A DNA stretch of 64,000 nt from Anseranas semipalmata (taxonomy: Eukaryota > Chordata > Aves > Anseriformes > Anseranatidae), in assembly GCA_013399115.1 (NCBI GenBank), contig VXAA01003380.1, positions 121,159-185,158 of the forward strand, in the 5' to 3' direction. A model generated the notes under the pieces. That model worked only from the letters and a program-made list of their open reading frames with translations. It did no database searches and was not told where the DNA came from. Positions 1 through 11,805 of the stretch are shown one piece after another. A program made the position numbers and the translations under genes. Position 1 is the first letter of the stretch. The number at the start of each line of letters is the position of its first letter.

Positions 1-1374
1 AAGGACAGGAAGAAAGATCCAGGGAATTACAGGTCTGTCAGTCCGACCTCAGTACCAGGGAAGGTTATGGAGCAGATCATCTCGAATATCATCACATGGC
101 ACATATGGGACAATGGGGTGATCAGAAGCAGTCAGCATGTGTTTATGAAAGGCAGAACCTGCCTGAATAACCTGATCTCCTTCAAGATGACCAACTTAGT
201 AGATGAGGGAAAGGCTGTGGATGTTGTTTAGCTGGATTTTAGTAAAGTGACTTTGTTTCCTACAGCATTCCCCTGGAGAAACTGGCTGCTCATGGCTTGG
301 ACAGGTGTACAGTTTGCTGGGTGAAGAACTGGCTGGATGGCCAGGCTCAAAGAGTCATAGTGAATGGAGTTCAGTCCAGCTGGCAGGCGGTCACCAGTGG
401 CATTCCCCAGGTCTCAGTACTGGAGCCAGTTTTGGTTAATATTTTTATCAAGAATCTTGATAAACGGATTGAGCACACCTTCAGTAAGTTCACAGATGAT
501 GCCAAGTTTGGTGGGACTGTCCATCTGCTTGAGGGTAGGAAGGCTTTGCAGAGGGATCTGGATAGGCTAGGTCGATGCGCTGAGTCCAATCGCGTGACAT
601 TCAACAGGGGTAAGTGCCAGGTCCTGCACTTGGGTCATAACAACCCCATGCAGCGACACAGCTTAGGGGAAGAGTGACTGGAAAGCTGCCCAGCAGAAAA
701 GGACCTGGGGGTGCTCGTCAACAGCTGGCTGAACATGAGCCAGCAGTGTGCTCAGGTGGCCAAGAAGGGCTATGGCATCCTGGCCTGCATCAGAAATAAT
801 GTGGCCAGCAGAACTAGTGAAGTGAATGTCCCCTTGTATGTGGTATTATTGGTGAGCCTGCACCTCAAATACAGTGTTCAGTTTTGGGCCCCTCGCTACA
901 AGGATATTGAGCTGCTCCAGCATGTGCAGAGAAGAGCAATGAAGCTGGTGAAGGGACTAAAAGCAACAGTTATGAGGAGCAGCTGAGGGAATTGGGGTTG
1001 TTCAGTCTGGAGAAGAGGTGTCTGAGGGGAAACTTCATCACTCTTTACAACTGCCTGAAAGGAGTCTACAGCAAGGAGAGTGTCAGTTTCTTTTCTCAGG
1101 TGACAAGTGATAGGATGTGAGGAAGTGGCCTCAAGTTGTGCCAGGGGAGGCTTACATTGGATATCAGGAAGACTTTCTTCATGGAGAGGGTGGTCAAGCA
1201 TTGGAACAGGCTGCCCTGGGGAAGTGGTGGTGTCTTCATGCCTGGAGGTATTTAAGAGACGCGTTGATGTGGCACTAAGGGCTGTGGTTTAGTGGTGGGA
1301 CTCAGTAGGTCAGGTTGGTGGTTGGACTTGGTGATCTTGAAGGTCTTTTCCAACCTAGATGATTCTAGGATTCT
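1..1374 (+). mobile_element. CR1 LINE, 5'-cut by window edge, decayed ORF2 and intact 3' end
   Basis: Translated pieces match the reverse transcriptase of CR1 non-LTR retrotransposons in the right order. They include a GNYR-like start (about 25-45), the motif A region LDFSK (about 232-246), the segment WVKNWLDG (about 318-341), and an active-site block at 489-500 reading FTDD where CR1 usually has FADD. The C-terminal block with SVQFWAPRY lies near 870-900. The frame is broken by a TAG just before motif A (229-231), a frameshift between 240 and 297, and a TGA at 675-677, so it is a dead copy. The 3' untranslated end reads TTGGACTTGGTGATCTTGA and finishes in two copies of GATTCTA at 1361-1374, the normal CR1 terminus. 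The element continues beyond position 1 on the left. Confidence 0.95.
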
Positions 1375-4300
1375 ACATCTTTTCTCTCATATTCTAGTGA
1401 GAGGAGCAAAGATGACTTGGTCAGACTGAGATACCCGTGCTTTATATGTCCACAGTTAGGTGAGATGCACCCCAGCCTGTATTACCTTTTAGAGACAGAT
1501 TTTCAGGAGCTGTACTGTTATCACCAGAAAAATGATAATCTGTATTTTTCTTTCTCTTGGGGAGGAAACCTTATCCACTTGCCTGAGTGTGAGAGTGTGG
1601 AGAGAAAAGAAGAGTGAATCTTTCAGTAGCTTAGGGCAGTAGTGTATAATCACAAGATTTTTCATTTCAGCTTTCAACTTGAAATTACAGATCTAACTTC
1701 CATTTGTGACTGCTATGACTGTACTGAGATTAGCATTTACCATATCACTCTCTACAGCTGGTATCAGTGAAAATATTTACGCACACAGTGAGAGGAGAAA
1801 AGTATCTGCCAAAACCTGTGGGTGCCACTAAAAACAACATTTCTTTCAAATCTGTGTTTTTGTACAATGTGCAGCACAATGGTACCCTGCTTACAGATAG
1901 AAATAGCAGGCACTACCATAATCCAAATAATAAATTAAAAATAATTATTGCCATGTTGTAGTAATTATATCTAGAGCAAACTAGGCACTATAAGCACAAG
2001 AGAGCATTGGTTATGCCACCCCACTGAGGTGAGAGATGTTGACTTTCTAACAAAGACCCCTGTAACAGATGCGGCTGTAAAGTCTAGTCTTAACTTTAAG
2101 CCCTCCTTGGATTTTTGATACACAGATATAGTGCACACGAAAATAAAACCAAGTAAAATATGAACATGCAGAGCTCCCTTAGGCTTAGCCTATGGATAGT
2201 AAACCAGTTTAGAGTTTCAAACACTATGATGATAGCAATCATTCTTAGATACTTTTTATTCACTGAGAGATGATGGGGTGGTACCAGAGCCAGATAACTA
2301 AAAACCAGATGGATTGTGAAGTCTGTGCCAGGTCTTCTCAATATAAATTGCTGAACGAACTGTTCTTTCTTACCAACATTTGGCATAGAATATACTTGTG
2401 TTTTTTGTTGTTGTTTTTTTTTAATTGTCATTGCTATAAACCTTAGAAAGGTTTGTGTGACGGTGATGGAATGCTGACCTCACTGAAGAAAGAACAGTTT
2501 TACGTTAGTTAATGAATAATAGTTGCCATTTTCTGTAATTGTTCCCCCCTTTACTGTCACAAATGGTCTTATGATAATAATCATAGTATATAATCTGACA
2601 CAAGTGCTCTTAAAGAAATTTCTAGTAAAGGACTGCAGCCTCTGTGGGAGGTAACTGTCGGAATTATCTTAAACCACTACCTGTCTTCCACTACAATAGA
2701 AAAGGCCTTTAATCGAAATAATCCTTTTTCAAACGAGCAACTTTTTTTTTCCCTCTGCAATTCACTCATCTTAAAAAGAGCACTATAGCTTTTGTGCATA
2801 ACTTAATTCATTCTTCAAGACAAGTACAAAATTTGTCACTGACATTTAGCGCCAGCCGTAGGCAATGGATAAAATGAACTAGTTAGCAATTTAACCTGTA
2901 AAAAAAACAGAGTGGGATGAACAATTTTCTGCCATCAAAGCAAATGGCTAACATTTAGCAAGATTTTATTTTTATTTTTCAGCCCATCCCATCCTCAAGA
3001 AGAAAGAAGTCAGGCTAACATTTTTTCTGGGTCCTAAATCTTCCTCTCAGCCTATTTCTTTAATGGTTTAAAGTAAATGACTATCCAGAGGATAATTAGG
3101 CACTGTGCTGTCGCATCGTGTCAGGTCACAGCTGGATTTAGTCAGCATTAACCTTTGGGGAGAATTGGAATATCAGTATCATTTAAAATTAAAGACGTGT
3201 AAGCAGGCATTTCTGGAGATGTTAGAAAAGTAATTGTCTGTAAATTGTTTGACCTTGAGATTTAATTGCATGCACAACACACATTCTAGCAAGAACCCTG
3301 GACTGTGTTCATTCTCTTGCACCTCCGTACCTCTCACTTTGCAGAACCCATTAAGCTACCTGTGGATTTTTCTGTAAAATATTAAAGATTGTTTTATACT
3401 GAGAACTAATGCTTTTATGAGAGATCTCTTGCAAACAAAACTGTTAAATACCTATAGTATAGACCTCACCTATTTGAATTTCTGTCTTTTTATACACTTG
3501 GAAATGTTTATATATACGTAGAAAATACTCCCGTTAAAGAGCTATGCTTAATTTTTATTCCTTTTTTTTTTTTCTAACAAGTTTGCATATTATGCCTTAC
3601 TCCCTTTTTCCCTAATGAGACAGCTTATGCTTTCAAAGTCCCTCAAGCTAGGCAAATCTCTCCACTGCTTCCACTGTTAATAATGAAACTTCATAATTAT
3701 ACAAATCCAAGGTGGCCAATCAGCTTCTAACGCTGAGCCTTCGGGTACCTCATGCATTATTTATGTGGTACTCGGGCCTGTGAACTCACTTGCTTATATT
3801 AGAAGCCTAATTAATATTTAATCACACATAGAGAGGGCACACAGAGCTGTGCTAGTCCCCAAAAGAAGTGCAAGTAAAAGTGTACACAGGTGCTTGTTTG
3901 CTTGTGTGTGTGTGTGTGCGTGGGGATGCTATAATATACACACTCAGACATGCCAATTAGAAATGCTCATCTCAGACAGGGAAGTCTTTGAAGATGTTAA
4001 CATATATCAATAAAGACATATATGGTTTTGATCCTGACTGTGAAACTGCTTTCTCAGGTGATGCCGAAACCAGTTGAGACTCTTCGGGAAGATTTCAGTA
4101 TATGAAAACCAATGTCAAGGAAAACAGTTTAGGTTTCTTGGCTCAGGAATTACTTTCTACATTGCAACAGACAGAACCCTGGGGCCAGATTCTCCATTCA
4201 CATTGGCACTAAGTCATCAAATGCAAAGAAGTTCTTGCTTTTATGATAGTCAATGAGAAAAAAGTACCCTCCATGTACCCTCACTTTTGGGGTACATATC

Positions 4301-4987
4301 ATAACCATCTCTTCCCTGGCTTGGGGATGTTGGATAATCCCAGTTGTTAGCTTGCATGAGGAATAAATTTCTTGAAACAACCTTTTTTATGATGATGATG
4401 ATTTAAGTTCTCCTCACAGACTCTGATAGATCATGCTACAGTATGAAACCTTTCTGATGGTAAGGAAGAGAGATCCATATCTAGAAAACTCTGAGCACAC
4501 GACTCAAAGCACTAAGAAAATGCCCCATTTGATTGTTATAAATTCCACTTAGCACAAGGTAGCTCAAAATTATTAAACAAAATGTTTCATTACACTGATA
4601 ATACTATTATTTCAACTAGCATTTCCAAAGAAGCCATTAACTTAACATTTCTGAGTTACTATCCCCTCAGACTGCTGAAATCTTTCCCTACCATTGTGCT
4701 AATTGCTTTTAGTGTAGTCAGTTAAGGACTTAATCTGAACTTCCTCTTTAAAACACATTGTTTGATTTCTATTTTCACCAGCATCATCTCCCTGTAAATA
4801 GTTAAAAGTAGAAGTATAGCAAATAGGATTTACGGACTTTATTCTAGAATCTGCTATTAAACCATTAATGTGGCTTTGAAACAATTCATCGTATCAATCT
4901 ACAACACAGATATCCAGAGATGGAAAAAAAGTTTTTCTTTGGTGGTCAGTCCAAAAATTAGGAGGAAAAAGGAGTGGCCTCTGGGTA
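1375..4987. other. AT-rich non-coding stretch, no gene seen
   Basis: I see no supported exon here. Open frames are short and lack coding character. It contains a (TG)n run at 3903-3920 and several poly-T runs. The part from about 3690 to 3870 is compositionally complex, with TAATTA-type motifs, and could be conserved non-coding DNA, but one sequence cannot show that. Confidence 0.5.
3903..3920. repeat. (TG)n microsatellite
   Basis: Eight or nine TG units, ending with one GCG interruption. Confidence 0.9.
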
Positions 4988-5518
4988 AGGACACTGGTGA
5001 GTCCACACCCGGAGTGCTGTGTCCAGTTCTGGGCTCTCCAGTACAAGACACATGGACATAATGAAAAGAGTCCAACGTAGGGCCATGAAGATGACGAAGG
5101 GAGTGGAGCACCTCTCCTATGACGAGAAGCTGAGAGAGCTGGGACTGTTCACCTTGCAGAAGAGAAGGCTCAGGGGGGATCTCATCATTGTATATAAATA
5201 CCTGAAGGGAGGGTGCAAATAGGACAGAGCCAGGCTCTTTTCAGTGGTGCCCAGTACTAGGACTAAGAGGCAATGGGCACAAACTGGAACACGGGAACCT
5301 CTGAACAGCAGGAAGCAGTTTTTCACTGTCAGGACAACTGAGCACTGGCACAGTTGCCCAGAGTGGTTGTGGAGTCTCCCTCCTTGGAGATCTTCAAAAG
5401 CCGCTTGGGCATGGCCCTGGGCAACCTGCTCTAGGGGACTCTGCCTGAGCAGGGGGTTGGGCCAGATGGCCTCCAGAAGTCCCCTCCCACCTCAACCACT
5501 CTGTGATTTTGTGATTCC
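4988..5518 (+). mobile_element. CR1 LINE, 5'-truncated, ORF2 C-terminus plus 3' end
   Basis: The copy begins in the CR1 ORF2 block that encodes CVQFW. It runs through RVQRRAMKM (about 5069-5095), [16 protein letters not shown] (about 5132-5179) and YKYLKGG (about 5193-5213). The frame is broken by a stop at about 5220 and later shifts. The 3' end finishes in CTGTGATTTTGTGATTC at about 5501-5518, the GTGATTCT-type CR1 tail. Severe 5' truncation is usual for LINE insertions. The left boundary is placed by where CR1 similarity begins and may be off by about 20 bases. Confidence 0.93.
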
Positions 5519-8472
5519 TACAAAACAAAGAACATTTGAAAAAAAAATGTCTAATTTTAGTACTACATTTTTTATATTTTATTTTTATTTTCTAAAGCTT
5601 CATTTTAAAATGAAAATGTAAAAAGTTTGCACGTTAACAGAAATATTCATTTTTGTTCTGCTGGGTTATTTCATTTTGAAGACAGAACTGTGCAAAGTTC
5701 ATACACTTCTCCCAACTTAGTTTTGTTTGAAACTATTCTTTTAATATAATTCAAAGTTGTAGAGTTTTAATTACTGCAAAAATCAACCTGGGTAAAATTT
5801 GTTGAAATCACATCTCACAGATCTGGTGATACTGATCCAGCTCCAGAAACCTTTTGAAACTTTAAATTGGTAAGGATTCTTCGCAGTCTTGAATGAAGTC
5901 TGCTACACAAACAGAATGTATTATAATTGTTAAAAAATTAATTGAAGTACTATAAAATATTGCAGTGACTGTCCAAGTCAAGCGATCCTTCCTTCCCTTC
6001 CAAGTATCACTTTCTTTTTAAAATCCAGATTCCAGAGCTTAAATTTGTCTCAATTACAATCTCTAACTACATCAATGTATAAGGTAAAGCAACCTATCAA
6101 TGCAGCCTCAAAACTAATCTCAGTGGTGCAAAATAGTTCTTGTAAAGCAACTTAAAAGATGTAGGAACCTTTGTGAGTTCACAGGGTTGACATCAAAGTT
6201 CTTAAAATCAAACTGATCCTAATAAACAATGAACTACTTCTTGATGCATCACCTTCATTTGGTACAGAGGACCTCCCATAGTAAATTGATAGAAATAAAT
6301 GAGTTAGCCCACCATGCATTCCATACCTTTCCATTTATGTAATATATGTACATATGATATATTGACATCAGTTTGCTAAACACTGCTGGTGATCACTGCA
6401 AAAATAGACATGCATATATTAACTCAGTAATATATTTTAAATGAAACCAAATTCCAATTTATCTTGTTTATTTTTCTCCTTTCAGGGACAAAAATAGTGA
6501 GGGATTAAATGTATGCCAGGAACCCGGTACCAAGCATCTGGCAAATTTATGGGTTCTTGCATCCATTTTCCAGTGCTACAGTCCCAGAGGTGCATGAAAT
6601 GAGAAGAAACATTTGTTGTAGTTCCAGGGAGAGTTTGCAATTTCATAACTCTTATTTAAGATACTTTCATGTAAAAAAAATAAAAGACTTGCAACCATGT
6701 TTACACTACTTCCTTACAATGACAAGCATACAGAATTTGAAATGACACTGTATATGTTTAGTAGGGAACAATCCTTCATTAACAAGAACTAGATGAATTG
6801 CAGTGATTTTCTATTTTTATCCACCTTTCTTTTACACTCTAGTTACTACTTTAACAACATACTCGGTAAGTGTAAGGACAAAGAGAGTGCTGAATAATAT
6901 CAGCAGCTGCAGAGGTAAAATGATTTGTTTTCAACAATCATCAAAACGTGGGTTGTTTTTACAGTATCATGTGAAAAAATTTTAGAATATTTTTCTACAT
7001 TGTGGTTGTTTGCTAAATACACCACTATACCACCAACTTCAAAGCTTAAACATGATCTACCTAAGACTTGTCTATTCACAGGTAAATAGAGGGGAAAAAA
7101 AAATAAAAAAAAAGATTTAAAAGGTTACTAGCTTCCATTTTCCATTCCAGTTTCAATATAGGATTGTTCTATTAACTGTATTCTCTAATGGTCTGGTCAG
7201 CCTACCATTAAATTATTCAAATCAGGATGAGGGACCTGATTCTCATCTGGCATATATCAGTATAGTTTCATTGATTTAAATAGGGCTATACCAATTTACA
7301 TCTCCTGTGAATCATGCCTATCATTTCAATCAGAATGATTAAATGATTAGGTTCCCAGTATATTAGCATCAATTGGCAATAACTAATGAGTGCTCATAAT
7401 TCTCTGCCTTTTTGTAAAGCCCTTTTCAAGCATAGGAGCATTCACCTGGTAGAAGGGTGAATGCATAAGCTGTTGTCACATATGCATCTGAATAGTGTCA
7501 CACAGCAAAGCTAATACCATGGAAATGATGTACAGTCCTTCTAAATCTGCAACTCGCAACACTCAAGAAATGAAAGACAATTTTTAGCTGAGATTAAAAG
7601 AACTGATGCTACTATTTTATGGTTGTACAAAATAATAATACTGCAATCTTCAGTAAATGGCCTAAAAGGGTATTAATTTTATGCTATAAAAGACTAATAT
7701 GCCTTTCATTGAAAGAAAATTTTACTCCAGAAGTTGAATATTTGAGAAAAAAAGTTTTTATTAAAAAGAGGATGAATTAGTAACTGTCATAATAAAGAAA
7801 AAATCAGTTATGATGTCATACAAGTAAACACATAAAAAACAGTGGACACTTTTGCTGTAGCATGTCTTGTTAAATATCTTGATAGCATTTTCAAATCCTC
7901 AAGCAATCACCAGGAGTGTTAACAAACCTAGCACCACCTAAGGTGTGCTTTTCCCTGTAGATTTAGCAAAATGCAGTCATTCCTACTTTTAGACTTGAGT
8001 GTGAAGCAGGGATTTTTCCTCTGTTAGCCACACAGAACACTTCCTGAACACTTCAGTAGCTTCACAGGATGGCAGAGAGGAGAAGGAAGAGTAACAAAAG
8101 TATCTGTCTCAATTTCAGAAACCCCTGCCTTCTAAAAAACACAGATTTTCTTGTACATCAATCCAAGGCAAAGTAATGCCCTCAATAATCAAAACCCATA
8201 ACATGCATCCATTTTTTTCCATTTAAAAGGCTTGGTGTATCACTTTGTCTTCTGTAACAAATACTACACAGGGAGAAAACTATTTTTAAAATCATAATTT
8301 AAATGTAATATTTACTTTTCAGATAAATAAAAGCAATAGAATAGAAAAAAAGTCACACAGGGACAAATGATTAACACATAACTTACTCTGCAGCAAATAT
8401 AATATACCAAAGATGTGCTGTGAAACTTGAGAGTGAAATCATTGATTCAAAACACTTGTCCATAGAGCAAGG
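5519..8472. other. AT-rich non-coding stretch with one old repeat trace
   Basis: No exon is supported. It contains poly-A-rich patches near 7094-7116 and an old palindromic amniote repeat at about 7235-7330, listed separately. Confidence 0.5.
7235..7330. repeat. Old palindromic interspersed repeat (amniote type)
   Basis: The segment contains GTATAGTTTCATTG, a short A/T spacer, and GGGCTATACC followed by AATTTACA. The arms GTATAG and CTATAC are inverted copies. This resembles a short palindromic repeat scattered in reptile and bird genomes, recognised by the theme of 'TGATTCTCAT', a central 'CATTGA...AATAGGG' and 'TTTACA'. The identification is from memory of its appearance; the family name is not assigned. 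Confidence 0.4.
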
Positions 8473-8990
8473 TCACAGAATCATGGAATCATAGAATATC
8501 CTGAGCTGGAAGGGACCCCAGGGATCATCAAGCCCAACTCCTGGCTCCACACAGGACCACCCAAAAATGAAACCCTATGTCTGAGAGCGTTGTCCAAACA
8601 CTTCTTGAACTCCGGCAGGCTCGGTGCTGTGACCACTGCCCTGGGGAGCCTGTTCCAGTGCCCGCCCCCCCTCTCGGTGAAGAACCTTTTCCTAACCCCC
8701 AGCCTGCCCCTCCCCTGTCACAGCTCCATGCCGTTCCCTCGGGTCCTGTCGCTGTCACCAGAGAGCAGAGCTCAGCGCCTGCCCCTCCGCTCCCCTCATG
8801 AGGAAGCTGCAGGCCGCCATGAGGCCTCCCCTCAGTCTCCTCTGCTCTGGGCTGAACAATCCAAGAGACTTCAGCCGCTCCTCATGTGTCTTCCCCTCTA
8901 GACCCTTCACCATCTTAGTAGCCCTCCTTTGGACACTTTCAAATAGTTTTCTGTTCTTCTTACATTGTGGCGCCCAAAACTGCACACAGA
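8473..8990 (-). mobile_element. CR1 LINE, 5'-truncated, reverse orientation
   Basis: Read on the - strand, the 3' tail lies at 8473-8500 (TCACAGAATCATGGAATCAT on +). The remaining body encodes the ORF2 C-terminus: [38 protein letters not shown] (about 8985 down to 8800). The reading frame then fails around 8760. The GGGATCATCAAGCCCAACTC and GTTCCAGTGCCCGCC segments are typical of a widespread avian CR1 3' region. The 5' end stops abruptly near 8990, in the block preceding QFWA. Confidence 0.95.
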
Positions 8991-9294
8991 ATGATGGTAA
9001 TGTAAGGTGATGTAAGTTAACACATATCTTCCAATTGGATCTATTAAGGCAGTGTCCAGCCCAGCAAGAGGCATTTCCTTAGTTTCCTTAGATTTTGTGT
9101 GCTTCAGCTCTTAAAAGTACAACAGTATTGAAGGGACTTATCATAAGATCAGAAACTCAGAAACAACAAGTTATATCTGCTCTGCATACAGCTTGCAAAA
9201 TATCCAAAGCAGCTTAATAAAGAAAATACAGACCATGGAAAACAGAATTAGAAATTATCATGAAATTGCTAAAAATTGCTTTGGATTGAAAAAG

Positions 9295-9402
9295 GAAAGA
9301 AAAAAAAGAAGAGATCAAAGGAGAAAGAGAACAAGAGAAAGGGTGAGAGAAAGGGGGGTGGGGAGAGAGAAAAATTAAGAGAAAAAGGGAAAAAGCAAGA
9401 GA
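9295..9402. repeat. GA-rich low-complexity tract
   Basis: Almost pure purine on + for about 100 bases, made of irregular GAAA, GAGA and GGGG units. Confidence 0.85.
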
Positions 9403-9536
9403 AAGAATATGAAACTAACCTTACTCACAGTCAAAATGTCATTCAGCAATCTTGTTTTCATTCCTAGAGAGTACCTGTATTAAACCCATTTTTATTAAAA
9501 GTGGGGTTTGCTGCCCAGCTTGACTTCACCTTCTAA

Positions 9537-9553
9537 ATATATATATATATATA
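9537..9553. repeat. (AT)n microsatellite
   Basis: An uninterrupted run of AT units ending in ATACAGACAC. Confidence 0.85.
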
Positions 9554-10127
9554 CAGACACACAATCAATTTTTCAGTCCTGATCGGAATAATTCATTTCA
9601 AATCCTCATTTCTTTTTTTTTTTATCCAAGACCCGTTTAGAATTTCTATACAAATTTAAGAATATCAAGACCTTGAACTTCACTGCATGTGTTCCCAAAC
9701 AGGTTGTATTGGCAAAAAAAAATATGTATATATATAACTTGCACATACCATGTACCATTTATACAATATTTTCAGGATTTTTGCTGATGAAAAATAAATA
9801 ACCAATATAGCTAGGAAATTTTGTTGTAAATTAAATTTGTAACATACCTGTATTTATAAATGTGGATAAATACCTATTGGGTGTGTGTAATGAAGCACAC
9901 TCTCTTATATGCATTATACTTACATATGTAGATATATATGTGTGTATTTATCAAACTCTTCAAAACTGATCCAGAAATTAAACAGATTTTTTTTCAATAA
10001 TTAATGAATCAGTAATGTAATCGTTGGTAAACTCGATTTCCTCCACTACCCAGCTTTCCTAGTTTCACTTTGAGATTCAAATTCACCATAATCCAAATCT
10101 CTTACAAATCCAAATTAAACAAACAAA

Positions 10128-10147
10128 CACACACACACACACACACA
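10128..10147. repeat. (CA)n microsatellite abutting a CR1 3' end
   Basis: Ten CA units following two AAAC units. They lie directly against the 3' terminus of the reverse-oriented CR1 that starts at about 10148. Confidence 0.9.
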
Positions 10148-11805
10148 TAGAACCACAGAATCATAGAATGGCTTGGGTTGGAAGGGACTTTAAAGACCAC
10201 CTAGTTCCAACCCCCCTGCCATGGGCAAGGACACCTTCCACTATACCAGGTTGCTCAAAGCCCCATCCAACCTGGTCTTGAACACTTCCAGGGATGAGGC
10301 ATCCACAGCTTCTCTGGGCAACCTGTGCCAGTGCCTCACCACCCCCAGAGTAAAGAATTTCTTCTGAATATCTAATCTAAATCTACCCTTTTTTAGTTTA
10401 AAACCATTACTTCTTGTCCTATTAGTACACTCCCTGACAAAAAGTCCCTCTCTTGTTTTTTTTGTAGGCCCCCTTTAGGTACTGGAAGGCCGCTGTAAGG
10501 TCTCCCTGGAGCCCTCTCTTCTCCAGGCTGAACAACCCCAACTCCCTCAGCCTGTCTTCATATGAGACATGCTCCAGCCCTCTGATCATTTTTGTGGCCC
10601 TCCTCTGGCCTCATTCTAATAGGTCCAAGTCCTTCTTGTGCTGGGGACCCAGAGCTGAAAGCGATACTCCAGGTGGGATCTCATGAGAGCAGTGTAGAGA
10701 GGGACAATCACCTCCCTCAACCTGCTGGCCATGCTTCTTTTGATGCAGCCCAGGATACGGTTGGCTTTCTGGGCTGCAAGCACACACTGCTGGCTCATTT
10801 TCAGCTTCTCATCAACCAACACGCCCAAGTCCTTCTCCTCAGAGCTGCTCTCAATCCATTTTCCACCCAGCCTGTATTTGTGCTTGGGATTGCCCCAGCC
10901 CAGATACAGGACCTTGCACTTGGCCTTGTCGAACTTCATGAGGTTCGCACAGGTCCACCCTCAAGCCTGTCCAGGTCCCTCTGGATGCCATCCCTTCCCT
11001 CCAGCATGTCAAATGCACCACAGAGCTTGGTGTCTTCAGCAAACTTGCTGAGGGTGCACTCGATCCCACTGTCCATGTCACCAACAAAGATGTTAAACAG
11101 CACCAGTCCCAATACCTTAAGGAACACCATTCCTTACAGATCTCCACTTGGACATTGAGCCATTGACTGCAACTCTTTGAGTACAACCAGCAAGCCAATT
11201 CTTTACCCACCGAGTGGTCCATCCTTCAAATCCATGTCTCTCCAATTTAGAGACAAGGATGCCATGTGGGACAGTATCAAATGGTTTGCACAAGTCCAGA
11301 TAGATGATGTCAGTTGCTCTTCCCCTATCCACCCATGCTGTAACCCTGTCATAGAAGGCCACCAGATTTGTCAGGCACGATCTGCCCTTAGTGAAGCCAT
11401 GTTGGCTGTCACCAATCACCTCCTTATTTTCTATGTCCTTAGGATAGTTTCCAGGAGGATCTGCTCCATGATCCTGCTGGGCACAGAGGTAAGACTGACT
11501 GGCCTGTAGATCCCCAGGTCTTCCTTTTTTCCCTTTTTAAAAATGGGGGTTATGTTTCTCCTCTTCCAGTCAGCGGGAACTTCACCAGACCGGCATGACT
11601 TCTCAAATATGATGGATAGTGGCTTAGCAACTACATCCGCCAGTTTCCTCAGGACCCCTGAATGTATCTCGTCAGGTCCCATGGACTTGCGCGCTTGTAG
11701 GTTCCTTAGCTGGTCTCAAACCTGATCTTCGTCTATAGTGGGCAGTTCATCATTCTCCCAAGCCCTGCCTTTGCTTTCTGGGGCTTGGGCTATGTGGCTA
11801 GATAG
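10148..11805 (-). mobile_element. CR1 LINE, long reverse-oriented copy with decayed reverse transcriptase
   Basis: On the - strand the copy runs from the end of the endonuclease-RT linker through most of ORF2 to the 3' tail. Recognisable parts are [18 protein letters not shown] (about 11682-11629), [19 protein letters not shown] (about 11550-11495), [15 protein letters not shown] (about 11407-11363), motif A reading YLDLCKPFD instead of the usual YLDFSKAFD, and GDMDSG with SKFAEDTKL. The catalytic block at 11032-11043 reads FAED where FADD is expected, so one catalytic aspartate has become glutamate. [10 protein letters not shown] and [16 protein letters not shown] follow at about 10910-10790. 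Frameshifts separate the open pieces, so the copy is dead. The 3' tail on + begins with ACCACAGAATCATAGAATGG. Long antisense frames at 10592-11158 are shadows. Confidence 0.95.

Larger units (their letters stand above)
8991..10127. other. Non-coding stretch with purine-rich and AT simple repeats
   Basis: No gene is seen. The open frames at 9193-9467 are produced by a GA-rich tract coding only for Arg, Lys and Glu. An (AT)n run lies at 9537-9553. Confidence 0.55.

Noticed and set aside
3690..3870. Complex segment with TAATTA motifs, possibly conserved regulatory DNA
   Set aside because: Conservation cannot be judged from one sequence. The same holds for 13020-13200, 52380-52560 and 61500-61700.
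4170..4260. Possible old repeat beginning GGGGCCAGATTCTCCATTC
   Set aside because: Only the first 20 bases fit a remembered repeat; the remainder does not.
10592..11158. 188-residue open frame on +
   Set aside because: It lies antisense to the CR1 reverse transcriptase on the - strand, which explains the open frame.
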